In this document: positions 1-5,881 of the stretch, piece after piece | Numbering within the stretch: position 1 is the first letter of the stretch | Layout of the letters: every line of letters begins with the position of its first letter | Assembly: GCA_902478985.1 (NCBI GenBank) | Contig: CABSNH010000101.1 | Span: forward strand, 1 to 5,927 | DNA from: an uncultured Collinsella sp. | GTDB lineage: Bacteria; Actinomycetota; Coriobacteriia; Coriobacteriales; Coriobacteriaceae | Reading direction: 5' to 3' | DNA: 5,927 bases | Notes under the pieces: generated by a model | What the model was told of the DNA's origin: nothing | Database searches by the model: none | What the model saw: the letters and a program-made list of their open reading frames with translations, nothing else | Position numbers and translations under genes: made by a program

Positions 1-49
1 ATCTACACCCTAGAGTTCGTCGGCAGCGTCAGATGTGTATAAGAGACAG
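1..49 (+). other. Nextera i5 adapter (sequencing artefact), left end
   Basis: This is synthetic library sequence, not genome. Bases 1-8 (ATCTACAC) are the 3' end of the Illumina P5 oligo. Bases 9-16 (CCTAGAGT) sit where the i5 index belongs and match, from memory, a known Nextera XT i5 index. Bases 17-30 (TCGTCGGCAGCGTC) are the Nextera read-1 overhang, and 31-49 are the 19-bp Tn5 mosaic end AGATGTGTATAAGAGACAG. Genomic sequence starts at about base 50. The block is copied in inverted orientation at the other end of the window. Confidence 0.98.
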
Positions 50-1563
50 CCGGCGGCCTTGGCGTGGTTGATCGACTCGATGGTCTGAGGCATGACGCCG
101 TCGTCGGCAGCCACGATTAGGATGACGATGTCGGTCACCTTGGCGCCGCGGGCACGCATAGCCGTAAAGGTGGCGTGGCCCGGGGTATCGATGAAGGTGA
201 TCTTGCGGTCGTTGATCATGACCTGCGAAGCGCCGATGGCCTGAGTGATGCCGCCCGCCTCGCCGGCAGCGACACCGGTGTGGCGGATGGCGTCGAGCAG
301 GCTCGTCTTGCCGTGGTCGACGTGACCCATGACGGTGACGACCGGGGCGCGGGGCTTAAGGTCGGCGGGATCGTCGTAGAACGAGAAGGTGTTCTCCTCC
401 TCGGGGGTGATGATCTTGATCTGACGGCCCAGGTCTTCGGCAACGAGCTCGACGAGGTCGTCGGACATGGACTGCGTCATCGTAAGCGGCGTGCCCAGCA
501 GGAACAGGCGCTTGATGATGTCGTTGGCCGGAACGTCGAGCGCCTCGGCGAGCTCCTGGACGGTAACGCCCTGGGAGACCTTGATGGCGTCGAGCTCCTC
601 GGGGTTCACGCCCTGGGCCAGCGCCTCCTCAATCTTGCGCTCCTCCTGAGCCTTAGCAGCCTCGCGCTCGCGCTTCTCCTTGCGCTTCTTGCGGCGACCG
701 GTGGACTCGCGAGAGGCCTCCTCGACGGCGGCGCGGGCCTCCTCGAGCACCTTCTCGCGGCTGTACTCTTCGGCCTCGCGAGCCATGCGGCTGTAATGGT
801 CCTCATCGTTGCCGTGACCGCCCTTGCGCTTCTTGCCCTTGCCCTGCTTATCGGGGTTGGGGAAGTCCATGCCGGCAGCGACGTTGTTGCTAGCGTTGGT
901 GCGATGGCTGTGCGGACGGCTCTCGGAGGCGTTGCGCTCGGAGTTGCTGTCGGAGGCGTTGCGATCGTTACGACGACCACCGCGACGGTCGTTGTTGCCG
1001 CCACGACGGTTGCCGCGCTCGGAGGCGCGCTCGGCCTTGGCCTTCGCCTCGGCGTCCTTCTTCTCCTTGAGCACGGTCTCCTGTGCGGCAATCTGGTCGA
1101 GCAGCGAACGGAAGCGCGAACCGGAGTCGGAAGCGGGGACGGCGCGGCGCTGGGCCTCGCGGGCAGCCTCCTCCTTCTCGCGGGCAAGGCGCTCCTGCTC
1201 GGCCTTCTTCTTGGCCTCGGCCTCGGCGCGGGCGGCCTCCTCGGCAGCCTGGGCGGCTGCGAACTGGCGGCGCTCCTCCTCGCGTGCCTTCTCGGCGGCG
1301 ATGCGCTCGCGCTCGGCCTCGGCAGCGCGCGCTGCCTCCTCGGCGGCGGCTGCCTCCTCCTCGGCCTGCTTGGCGGCCTCGACTTCCTTGGCGCGGGCCT
1401 CGATCACCGAGGCGAGCTGCTTGCGGACCATGGCGACGTAGGCGTCCTCCAGCGCGGAGGAAGCGGACTTAGCGGGAATCTTCATTTCGGCGAGATGACC
1501 CATCAGTTCCTTGGAGGTCATGCCGAACTCTTTGGCCAGGGTGGACACACGGACTTTTGCCAT
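50..1563 (-). CDS. infB: Translation initiation factor IF-2, N-terminal part (3' end of gene missing)
   Basis: IF2 is the GTPase that brings initiator fMet-tRNA to the 30S subunit and promotes subunit joining. About 505 genuine residues are present. Residues 1-50 form the first IF2_N domain (MAKVRVSTLAKEFGMTSKEL). Residues 55-140 are a long Ala/Glu/Arg helical or coiled-coil linker, 183-228 an Asn/Arg/Gly/Ser patch with RRGG motifs, and 240-315 a second charged stretch. A second IF2_N domain lies at about 328-385. The G domain begins near 405, with G1 GHVDHGKT (413-420), G2 GGITQAIGA (437-445) and G3 DTPGH (459-463). The contig stops just before the G4 NKxD motif, so the rest of the G domain and the whole C-terminal half are absent. 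Any in-frame residues after about 505 (CLLYTSDAADEL) are adapter translation. The ATG at 1563 is preceded by AGGTGA six bases upstream. It is the third gene of rimP-nusA-infB, 91 bases after nusA. Confidence 0.97.
923..963 (-). repeat. Short in-frame direct repeat inside infB
   Basis: The 14-base string TCGGAGGCGTTGCG (plus strand) occurs at 923-936 and again at 950-963, an offset of 27 bases or nine codons. It encodes the repeated RNAS-x-S pieces (DRNASDSNS, ERNASESR) in the disordered Arg/Asn/Ser patch of IF2. This looks like a small in-frame duplication within a low-complexity linker. Confidence 0.6.
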
Positions 1564-1584
1564 ATGACTTCACCTACCCTTTCT

Positions 1585-1599
1585 GGCACCTTGGGTGCC
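1585..1599 (-). promoter_or_regulatory. Small hairpin just upstream of the infB ribosome binding site
   Basis: GGCACC (1585-1590) and GGTGCC (1594-1599) are perfect inverted arms around a 3-base loop, in the infB leader directly before the AGGTGA ribosome binding site. There is no U-tract. It could affect mRNA processing or access to the infB start, but a 6-bp stem in G+C-rich DNA can be chance. Confidence 0.3.
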
Positions 1600-1624
1600 T
1601 AGAGACTGAACGAGCGTGGGAGAT

Positions 1625-1645
1625 GCGCCGGGACCTGCCCGGCGC
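1625..1645 (-). promoter_or_regulatory. GC-rich hairpin between nusA and infB
   Basis: The arms GCGCCGGG (1625-1632) and CCCGGCGC (1638-1645) are perfectly complementary around a 5-base loop, nine bases past the nusA stop codon on the minus strand. No run of U follows in the transcript direction, so it is not a standard intrinsic terminator. It may protect the nusA 3' end, act as a processing site, or set the nusA/infB expression ratio. Confidence 0.4.
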
Positions 1646-1654
1646 GACCGCGCG

Positions 1655-2899
1655 CTAGATCAGGTCCTCCGCATCATCGAAGGCGTCGATGTCGTGGACA
1701 CCGCAGAAACGGGAGCCGGGGCGGGCCTGGTTGCGGCACTGAATGCCGTCCTCGGACACGTACTCGCAGCGACGGACGTCGTCGTCCTCGTCACCGATCA
1801 GGTCGGCGGCGGGCTCCTCGTGAACGGGGACGTTCTTGAGGATGTCGGCGGCAAGGGTCTCGGACTTGATGTCGATGTGCCAGCCGGTCAGGCGAGCGGC
1901 GAGGCGGGCGTTCTGGCCCTCCTTGCCGATGGCGAGCGAAAGCTGGTCGTCGGGCACGATGACGCCGGCGTAGGCCTTCTCCTCGTCGATGAGGACGCGG
2001 GTGACCTTGGCGGGCGACAGGGCGTTGGCGACGTAGACGGCCGGATCGGCATCCCACAGGATGACGTCGACGCGCTCGCCGCGGAGCTCGCCCACGACGG
2101 CGCGAACGCGGCTGCCCTTGGGGCCGACGCAGGCGCCCACGGGATCCAGGCGGTCGTCGAGCGAGTGGACGGCGACCTTGGAGCGCTGGCCGGGCTCGCG
2201 GGCAATCGACTTAATCTGGACGGTGCCCTCATAGATCTCGGGCACCTCCTGCTCAAACAGACGACGCATGAGCTCGGGGTGGGTGCGGGAGATGACGATC
2301 GGCGGACGGCTGTGCTCGCCGCGAACCGGCTGCAGGTTGGAGTTGGGATCGCGGACGTCGATGATCACGGCCTTGATGTGCTGGTTGTGCAGATAGCGCT
2401 CGCCCATCGGACGCTCGTTGCGCTCGTTCTCGTAACGGCGCTGGTCAAAATGCGGCAGCTCGGCCTCGACGCCATCGCGGATCTTGACGATCGTGAAGTC
2501 GGGCGTGGACTGCAGCACGGTACCGCTGATGAGGTCACCGATACGACCGGAGAACTCCTCGTAGATCTGCTCGCGGGCGGAGTTGCGAACGATGGCGTTG
2601 ATCTCGGCCTTGGCGTGCTGGGCGGCGATACGGCTCGTGTTCTTGGGGGTGACGTCGATCTCCTCGAACTCGGTGAAGTTGCCCTCCTCGTCCATGGAAT
2701 CGTCAATCGGCTCCAGGCGGTAAACGTAAATCTTGCCGGTGGTGCGGTCGATGGTCACCTTAGCGCCCCAGTCAAGATGCAAAATCTCGGCATAGCTCTT
2801 GGCGAGCGACTGCTCCAGACGGTCGATCAGGTAGAGCTGGTCGATATGCCTCTCCTGGCAAAGCTCCATCAGGGCGGACATCATGTCGGATGCTGCCAT
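1655..2899 (-). CDS. nusA: Transcription termination/antitermination factor NusA, with Cys/His-rich C-terminal tail
   Basis: NusA binds RNA polymerase and nascent RNA to modulate pausing, intrinsic termination and antitermination. The 414-residue protein has the NusA N-terminal RNA-polymerase-binding domain (about 1-115), an S1 domain (about 120-195) and two KH domains (about 205-350). The signature DPVGACVGPKGSRV is at 252-265 and the second-KH loop AIGKEGQNARLA at 323-334. After KH2 comes an acidic linker (361-374), then Cys378, Cys388, Cys399 and His402 in C-x9-C-x10-C-x2-H spacing, then an acidic end. This tail is not part of the usual NusA core and looks metal-binding. I chose the ATG at 2899: it follows the rimP stop by one base (TAA-G-ATG) with AAGGAAGG upstream. 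A longer start at 2932 would overlap rimP and lacks family similarity. The one-base gap suggests translational coupling to rimP. Confidence 0.97.
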   Translation of the reverse strand: MAASDMMSALMELCQERHIDQLYLIDRLEQSLAKSYAEILHLDWGAKVTIDRTTGKIYVYRLEPIDDSMDEEGNFTEFEEIDVTPKNTSRIAAQHAKAEINAIVRNSAREQIYEEFSGRIGDLISGTVLQSTPDFTIVKIRDGVEAELPHFDQRRYENERNERPMGERYLHNQHIKAVIIDVRDPNSNLQPVRGEHSRPPIVISRTHPELMRRLFEQEVPEIYEGTVQIKSIAREPGQRSKVAVHSLDDRLDPVGACVGPKGSRVRAVVGELRGERVDVILWDADPAVYVANALSPAKVTRVLIDEEKAYAGVIVPDDQLSLAIGKEGQNARLAARLTGWHIDIKSETLAADILKNVPVHEEPAADLIGDEDDDVRRCEYVSEDGIQCRNQARPGSRFCGVHDIDAFDDAEDLI

Positions 2900-2900
2900 C

Positions 2901-3395
2901 TTACTTTCCTTCCTTCGCGGGCTTGAAGTCATAGGTGGGCTTCAACTTGCACTTTTTAACATCAGAGAAATCGAGGGTGACGGACTCGCCGTCCTCGAGC
3001 TCGAGGGTCACGTTCGTCTCGGTCGCGGCAGCAATCTTGCCGGTGTACTTGCGACGACCCTCGGTGGCGGTGGAGGTGAGCTCGCAATCCTCACCCACAA
3101 AACGGGCAAAGTCGCGCGGGCGGCGCAGCGGGCGCGCCATGCCCGGGCTCGACACCTCGAGCGTGTAGCTCGAAGAGATGGGGTCGAGCTCCTCAATCAC
3201 GTCGCCGACCCACTTGGTGTTGGCCGTGACGTCGTTGAGCGACAGGCTCTGACCCTCGGCACCCTCGATACGCACGCACACGCAGGGGGCCTTGGTGGCG
3301 CCCACGAGCTCAACGTCGACGATGTCGACATCGTGCTGGGGAGCGACGGCCTCGAGCGCGTCGATAATCGCCTGCTCGGTCTTGGTCTTGACCAT
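2901..3395 (-). CDS. rimP: Ribosome maturation factor RimP
   Basis: RimP is a cytoplasmic factor needed for maturation of the 30S ribosomal subunit. The 164-residue protein has a normal length for the family. The N-terminal domain (about 1-85) carries the conserved strand-turn VSSPGMARPLRRPRDF (81-96), matching the family's SSPGxxRPL motif. The C-terminal SH3-like domain (about 97-155) includes YTGKI and VTLDFSDVKKCKL. The reading frame stays open far upstream to 3731, but similarity begins at MVKTKTEQAI. The ATG at 3395 has GGAGGTG (3401-3407) five bases upstream, so this start is preferred. An in-frame ATG at 3413 lies upstream of that ribosome binding site and is unlikely. rimP is the first gene of the operon, and its stop is one base before nusA. 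Confidence 0.95.
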   Translation of the reverse strand: MVKTKTEQAIIDALEAVAPQHDVDIVDVELVGATKAPCVCVRIEGAEGQSLSLNDVTANTKWVGDVIEELDPISSSYTLEVSSPGMARPLRRPRDFARFVGEDCELTSTATEGRRKYTGKIAAATETNVTLELEDGESVTLDFSDVKKCKLKPTYDFKPAKEGK

Positions 3396-3400
3396 AGCGG

Positions 3401-3407
3401 CACCTCC
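3401..3407 (-). promoter_or_regulatory. rimP ribosome binding site
   Basis: GGAGGTG on the minus strand, five bases before the rimP ATG. It decides the start at 3395 over the in-frame ATG at 3413. It lies only nine bases past the U-run of the leader hairpin. Confidence 0.75.
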
Positions 3408-3415
3408 ATCCATAC

Positions 3416-3448
3416 AAAAAAGAAGCGGGGCCGAAACCCCACTTCTTT
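3416..3448 (-). terminator. Intrinsic-terminator hairpin in the rimP leader (possible attenuator)
   Basis: Read on the minus strand, AAAGAAG-U-GGGG pairs with CCCC-G-CUUCUUU to form a continuous 12-bp stem with one U-G wobble. The loop UUUCGG can be read as a UUCG tetraloop. The stem runs into six U residues (plus-strand A-run 3416-3421). On the plus strand the wobble becomes a C-A mismatch and no U-run follows, so the structure is built for minus-strand transcripts. It sits between the candidate rimP promoter and the rimP ribosome binding site. No co-directional gene ends upstream, because the neighbouring gene is divergent. It is therefore best read as an attenuator of the rimP-nusA-infB operon. 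Confidence 0.72.
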
Positions 3449-3464
3449 CATTTACAACTTCATT

Positions 3465-3505
3465 TGCAAGCAAACTATACCAATACCTGCGAATACGTGC
3501 AAGCA
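3465..3505. repeat. Two TGCAAGCA dyads flanking the candidate rimP promoter
   Basis: TGCAAGCA occurs at 3465-3472 and 3498-3505, exactly 33 bases apart (about three helical turns). Each copy extends to a small dyad: TTGC-AA-GCAA (3464-3473) and GTGC-AA-GCAC (3497-3506). One lies at the expected transcription start and the other covers the -35 box. This arrangement would suit a repressor operator pair, but an 8-base repeat in a few hundred bases can arise by chance. Confidence 0.3.
3474..3502 (-). promoter_or_regulatory. Candidate promoter of the rimP-nusA-infB operon
   Basis: On the minus strand the -10 box is TATAGT (3474-3479), five of six matches to TATAAT, preceded by TGG to give an extended -10. 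Seventeen bases upstream is TTGCAC (3497-3502), which keeps the TTG core of the -35 box. Transcription would start near 3467, giving a leader of about 70 bases that contains the terminator-like hairpin. Confidence 0.55.
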
Positions 3506-3506
3506 C

Positions 3507-3753
3507 AACGCAAACCCGCAGGTCAGCGCGCCCACAGCATCTCCACAAGAATAGGACAATTAGGCGAGGACTCCTGTGCGGTGCTCCCCAAAAGCCCCAA
3601 AACGGGCCATGCGTCCCAGCGCGCCGACCGAATCGGGCCCTATGGGCATTCCATCCCTGGGCACACATCGGCCAGACTAGAGCTGAGAGGCATTCTGTAG
3701 CGAGAAAGCCTGCCGCACGCATTGACCGCACAACCTTCCAGAATCTCTACGGC
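3507..3753. other. Intergenic region between rimP promoter and lipoprotein gene; nothing firm seen
   Basis: This stretch lies between two divergent genes. I searched both strands for tRNA-like T-loops (metY precedes rimP in E. coli), conserved small genes, terminators and a plus-strand promoter. I found none I can defend. TTGACC at 3722-3727 resembles a -35 box, but it has no matching -10 and would place the start inside the lipoprotein ribosome binding site. The promoter of the lipoprotein gene is presumably here but is not recognised. Confidence 0.5.
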
Positions 3754-3760
3754 AAGGAGG
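3754..3760 (+). promoter_or_regulatory. Ribosome binding site of the lipoprotein gene
   Basis: A perfect AAGGAGG lies four bases before the ATG at 3765. It fixes the start and supports this plus-strand frame as a real gene. Confidence 0.85.
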
Positions 3761-3764
3761 ATCC

Positions 3765-4337
3765 ATGGAACGTCTAGGCACTCTCTGCGCGACCGCGCTC
3801 GCCATTGCAGCCTGCTCATTCGCTCTGGCGGGCTGCGGCAACATCGATGGCAACACCGGACCATGCGAGCCGGATCTCGGCAGCACCAAAGCCATCGAGA
3901 AAACGACGCCTTCGGAGCGTTTCGACAAAATAGACGAAGATATAGTCGATCCCCAGGGGGTAGGTCCCGACCCTCAAGAACAGTTCCCCATCGATCTTGA
4001 GGCAGACGAGAACGTCCATGTTACCTGCGTGGGCAAGGACACGGATGGCTACGGCGACGCCGTGTTGGTCTTTGCGGTGACAAACAACACCGATGTCGAC
4101 ATGATGTTTGGCGATGTTGATGCTTATGCCTACGTCAACGGTGTCGTCCGCGACGTGAGGATGCGCCAGCCCGTCGCCGCAGGCGAAGAAGCGACCGCAA
4201 TGCTCACCTTTGTAGGCACCTTCGACGATCCTGACTTTGATGTGAACAACGACCTCAACGACATCTACCTCAACATCTGGATGTTTGAGGAGCAAACCGG
4301 CAACGTCTACTTTAGAGACCTGGTACACATTCCGTAG
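3765..4337 (+). CDS. Predicted lipoprotein of unknown function
   Basis: The 190-residue protein starts with a short lipoprotein signal peptide: a weak basic start (MER), a hydrophobic core, and the lipobox LAGC with Cys24 as the lipid-anchored residue. It is therefore expected on the outer face of the cytoplasmic membrane. A flexible, acidic, Pro-rich stretch (about 25-80) follows. A probable beta-sandwich domain (about 82-185) contains alternating strands and a NNTDVDMMF turn, reminiscent of immunoglobulin-like lipoprotein domains such as the DUF4352 or DUF5067 type; that resemblance is a guess from pattern, not a match. Cys34 and Cys88 in the mature part could form a disulfide. It is divergent from rimP and convergent with leuS, so it is probably transcribed alone. 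A perfect ribosome binding site, a lipobox and a dedicated terminator support it as a real gene. I do not recognise its function. Confidence 0.88.
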   Translation: MERLGTLCATALAIAACSFALAGCGNIDGNTGPCEPDLGSTKAIEKTTPSERFDKIDEDIVDPQGVGPDPQEQFPIDLEADENVHVTCVGKDTDGYGDAVLVFAVTNNTDVDMMFGDVDAYAYVNGVVRDVRMRQPVAAGEEATAMLTFVGTFDDPDFDVNNDLNDIYLNIWMFEEQTGNVYFRDLVHIP

Positions 4338-4377
4338 AGGGTGGCGCTAGGCACAAACCAAGCAGGGCATATAACGC

Positions 4378-4417
4378 AAGACGAGGGACGACCCAGCTGG
4401 ATCGTCCCTCGTCTTTT
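4378..4417 (+). terminator. Intrinsic terminator after the lipoprotein gene, between convergent genes
   Basis: AAGACGAGGGACGA (4378-4391) pairs perfectly over 14 bases with 4402-4415 around a 10-base loop. The stem ends in TTTT (4414-4417) in the plus direction. It lies 40 bases past the lipoprotein stop. Read from the other strand it also forms a hairpin 24 bases past the leuS stop, but without a good U-run. It probably terminates the lipoprotein transcript mainly and leuS weakly. Confidence 0.88.
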
Positions 4418-4441
4418 ATACGTCAGTTATGCTCGCAGTGC

Positions 4442-5881
4442 TTACTTAACCACCAGGTTGACCAGCTTGCCGGGCACGCAGATGGCCTTGACGACCGTCT
4501 TGCCCTCGGTCCACTTGGCGACAGCAGCCTCGGCGGCAGCCTGCATTTCCTCGTTGGAGGCATCGCGGGCCACGTCAATGCGGCCACGGACCTTGCCGAG
4601 TACCTGGACGACGATCTGCACCGTGTCCTCGATGGACTCGGCCAGGTCGAACTCGGGCCAGGCGGCGGTGTAGGCGTTGCCCTCGCAGCCGAGTGCCTCG
4701 TGCCACAGCTCGTCAGCCCAGAACGGGCAGATGGGCGCCAGGACGCTCACGATGTCCTTGGCCACGCCGTAGCACAGGGCCTTGTCGCGGTCAGCACCCT
4801 CGGTGGCGTTGAGGTAGGCGCTCGCCGCGTTGACGAGCTCCATGACGGCAGAGATCGCGGTGTTGAACTGGCCGCGATCGAAGTCCTCGGTGCACTTGGC
4901 GATGGTGCGGTGACGCTCGCGATAGAGCTTCATCGCGGTCTCGTCGAGCACGGACTTGTCGAAGGCAACGTTGGCGTCACCCGACTGGACGAGCTGCCAC
5001 ACGATACGCCAGGCGCGCTTGATAAAGCGGTTGGCGCCCTCGACAGCCTTGGGATCCCAGTCGAAGTCCTTCTCGGGCGGGGCGATAAACAGGATAGCCA
5101 GACGCATGGTGTCGGCGCCGTAGGGCTCGATAACCGAGCTCGGGGGCACGACGTTGCCCTTGGACTTGGACATGGTGTCGCCGTTCTCGTCCTTGACCAT
5201 GCCCTGGCACAGCAGGTTGGTGAAGGGCTCGTCCACGCTCAGCAGTCCCAGGTCGCGCAGCGCCTTGGTAAAGAAGCGGCTGTAGAGCAGGTGCAAAATG
5301 GCGTGCTCGATGCCGCCGATGTAGTTATCGACGGGCATCCAACGGTCGGCCGCCTCGCGGGAGAAGGGCAGCTCGGTGTTGTGCGGGTCGGTATAGCGCA
5401 GGTAATACCAGCTGGAGCAGGTGAAGGTGTCCATGGTATCGGTCTCGCGCTTGGCCGGGCGACCGCAGACCGGACAGGTGGTCTCGTAGAAGTCCTTGCA
5501 CTCGGCGAGGGTCTCGCCGGCGCCCAGGTCCAGGTTCTCGGGCAGCGTCACCGGCAGCTGATCCTCGGGCACGGGCACGATGCCGCAGTGCTCGCAGTGG
5601 ATGGCCGGGATGGGGTTGCCCCAATAGCGCTGACGGCTGATGAGCCAGTCACGCAGGCGGAACTCGACCTTGCGACGGCCGCAGCCCATGGCCTCGAGGT
5701 CAGCCACGATGGCAGCCTCGCCCTCGGAGTGCTTACCGCCGCGCATGCCGGTGTACTTGCCGGACTGGACGAGCGTGCCCTCGGCAGCGTGGGCACAGTC
5801 CCAGTCGACGGTCTCGGCATGGAAGGTATCAATGGTCTCGCCGCTGGCCTCGACGGCAGCGCGATCGTCATCGTCCAGGAT
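4442..5881 (-). CDS. leuS: Leucyl-tRNA synthetase, C-terminal part (5' end of gene missing)
   Basis: LeuRS is the class I synthetase that charges tRNA-Leu with leucine. The 479 genuine residues are roughly the last 55% of a bacterial LeuRS. The fragment opens at the end of the CP1 editing domain (KYTGMRGGKHSEGEAAI, 42-58), then DWLISRQRYWGNPIP (78-92). A zinc-binding insertion has CEHC (96-99) and CPVC (136-139). The Rossmann core continues with DTMDTFTCSSWYYLRY (148-163) and DNYIGGIEHAILHLLYSRF (185-203), and the catalytic loop MSKSKGNVV is at 237-245. The anticodon-binding helical domain is at about 285-400, and the small C-terminal domain ends in KLVNLVVK. The catalytic HIGH motif and most of the editing domain lie beyond the contig edge. 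An apparent start reading MYKRQ is translated adapter, not protein. The gene converges on the lipoprotein gene, 104 bases away. Confidence 0.97.
   Translation of the reverse strand: MLDDDDRAAVEASGETIDTFHAETVDWDCAHAAEGTLVQSGKYTGMRGGKHSEGEAAIVADLEAMGCGRRKVEFRLRDWLISRQRYWGNPIPAIHCEHCGIVPVPEDQLPVTLPENLDLGAGETLAECKDFYETTCPVCGRPAKRETDTMDTFTCSSWYYLRYTDPHNTELPFSREAADRWMPVDNYIGGIEHAILHLLYSRFFTKALRDLGLLSVDEPFTNLLCQGMVKDENGDTMSKSKGNVVPPSSVIEPYGADTMRLAILFIAPPEKDFDWDPKAVEGANRFIKRAWRIVWQLVQSGDANVAFDKSVLDETAMKLYRERHRTIAKCTEDFDRGQFNTAISAVMELVNAASAYLNATEGADRDKALCYGVAKDIVSVLAPICPFWADELWHEALGCEGNAYTAAWPEFDLAESIEDTVQIVVQVLGKVRGRIDVARDASNEEMQAAAEAAVAKWTEGKTVVKAICVPGKLVNLVVK

Noticed and set aside
175..1602. 475-codon plus-strand open frame opposite infB, starting MARGIDEGDLAVV
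   Set aside because: It is Leu/Gly/Val/Ala low-complexity translation antisense to a certain gene. Long antisense frames are expected in G+C-rich genes with strong third-position bias, and there is no recognisable domain.
1616..2926. 436-codon plus-strand open frame opposite nusA
   Set aside because: It is a mirror of nusA with Leu/Val/Asp/Gly-rich composition and no family motifs. The minus-strand NusA domains are unambiguous.
3197..3451. Leader ORF starting MKEVGFRP over the rimP leader hairpin, with a preceding mini-frame MKL
   Set aside because: It runs on out of frame through rimP with Arg/Ser/Pro-rich shadow composition and lacks a ribosome binding site; I see no amino-acid-specific codon run that would suggest leader-peptide attenuation.
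3396..3731. N-terminal extension of rimP up to an upstream start at 3731 (276 residues)
   Set aside because: The extension runs through the promoter, hairpin and leader, has no family similarity, and the ATG at 3395 has a good ribosome binding site.
3449..3764. Possible tRNA upstream of rimP, as metY in E. coli
   Set aside because: I found no T-loop, acceptor pairing or CCA-like end on either strand.
3759..3764. GGATCC before the lipoprotein start and CATATG at the infB start, resembling cloning sites
   Set aside because: These six-base sites lie in natural context around plausible ribosome binding sites and start codons; chance explains them and there is no vector sequence nearby.
3816..4328. 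170-codon minus-strand open frame opposite the lipoprotein gene
   Set aside because: I see no ribosome binding site or motif that supports it, while the plus-strand frame has a perfect ribosome binding site, a lipobox and a terminator.
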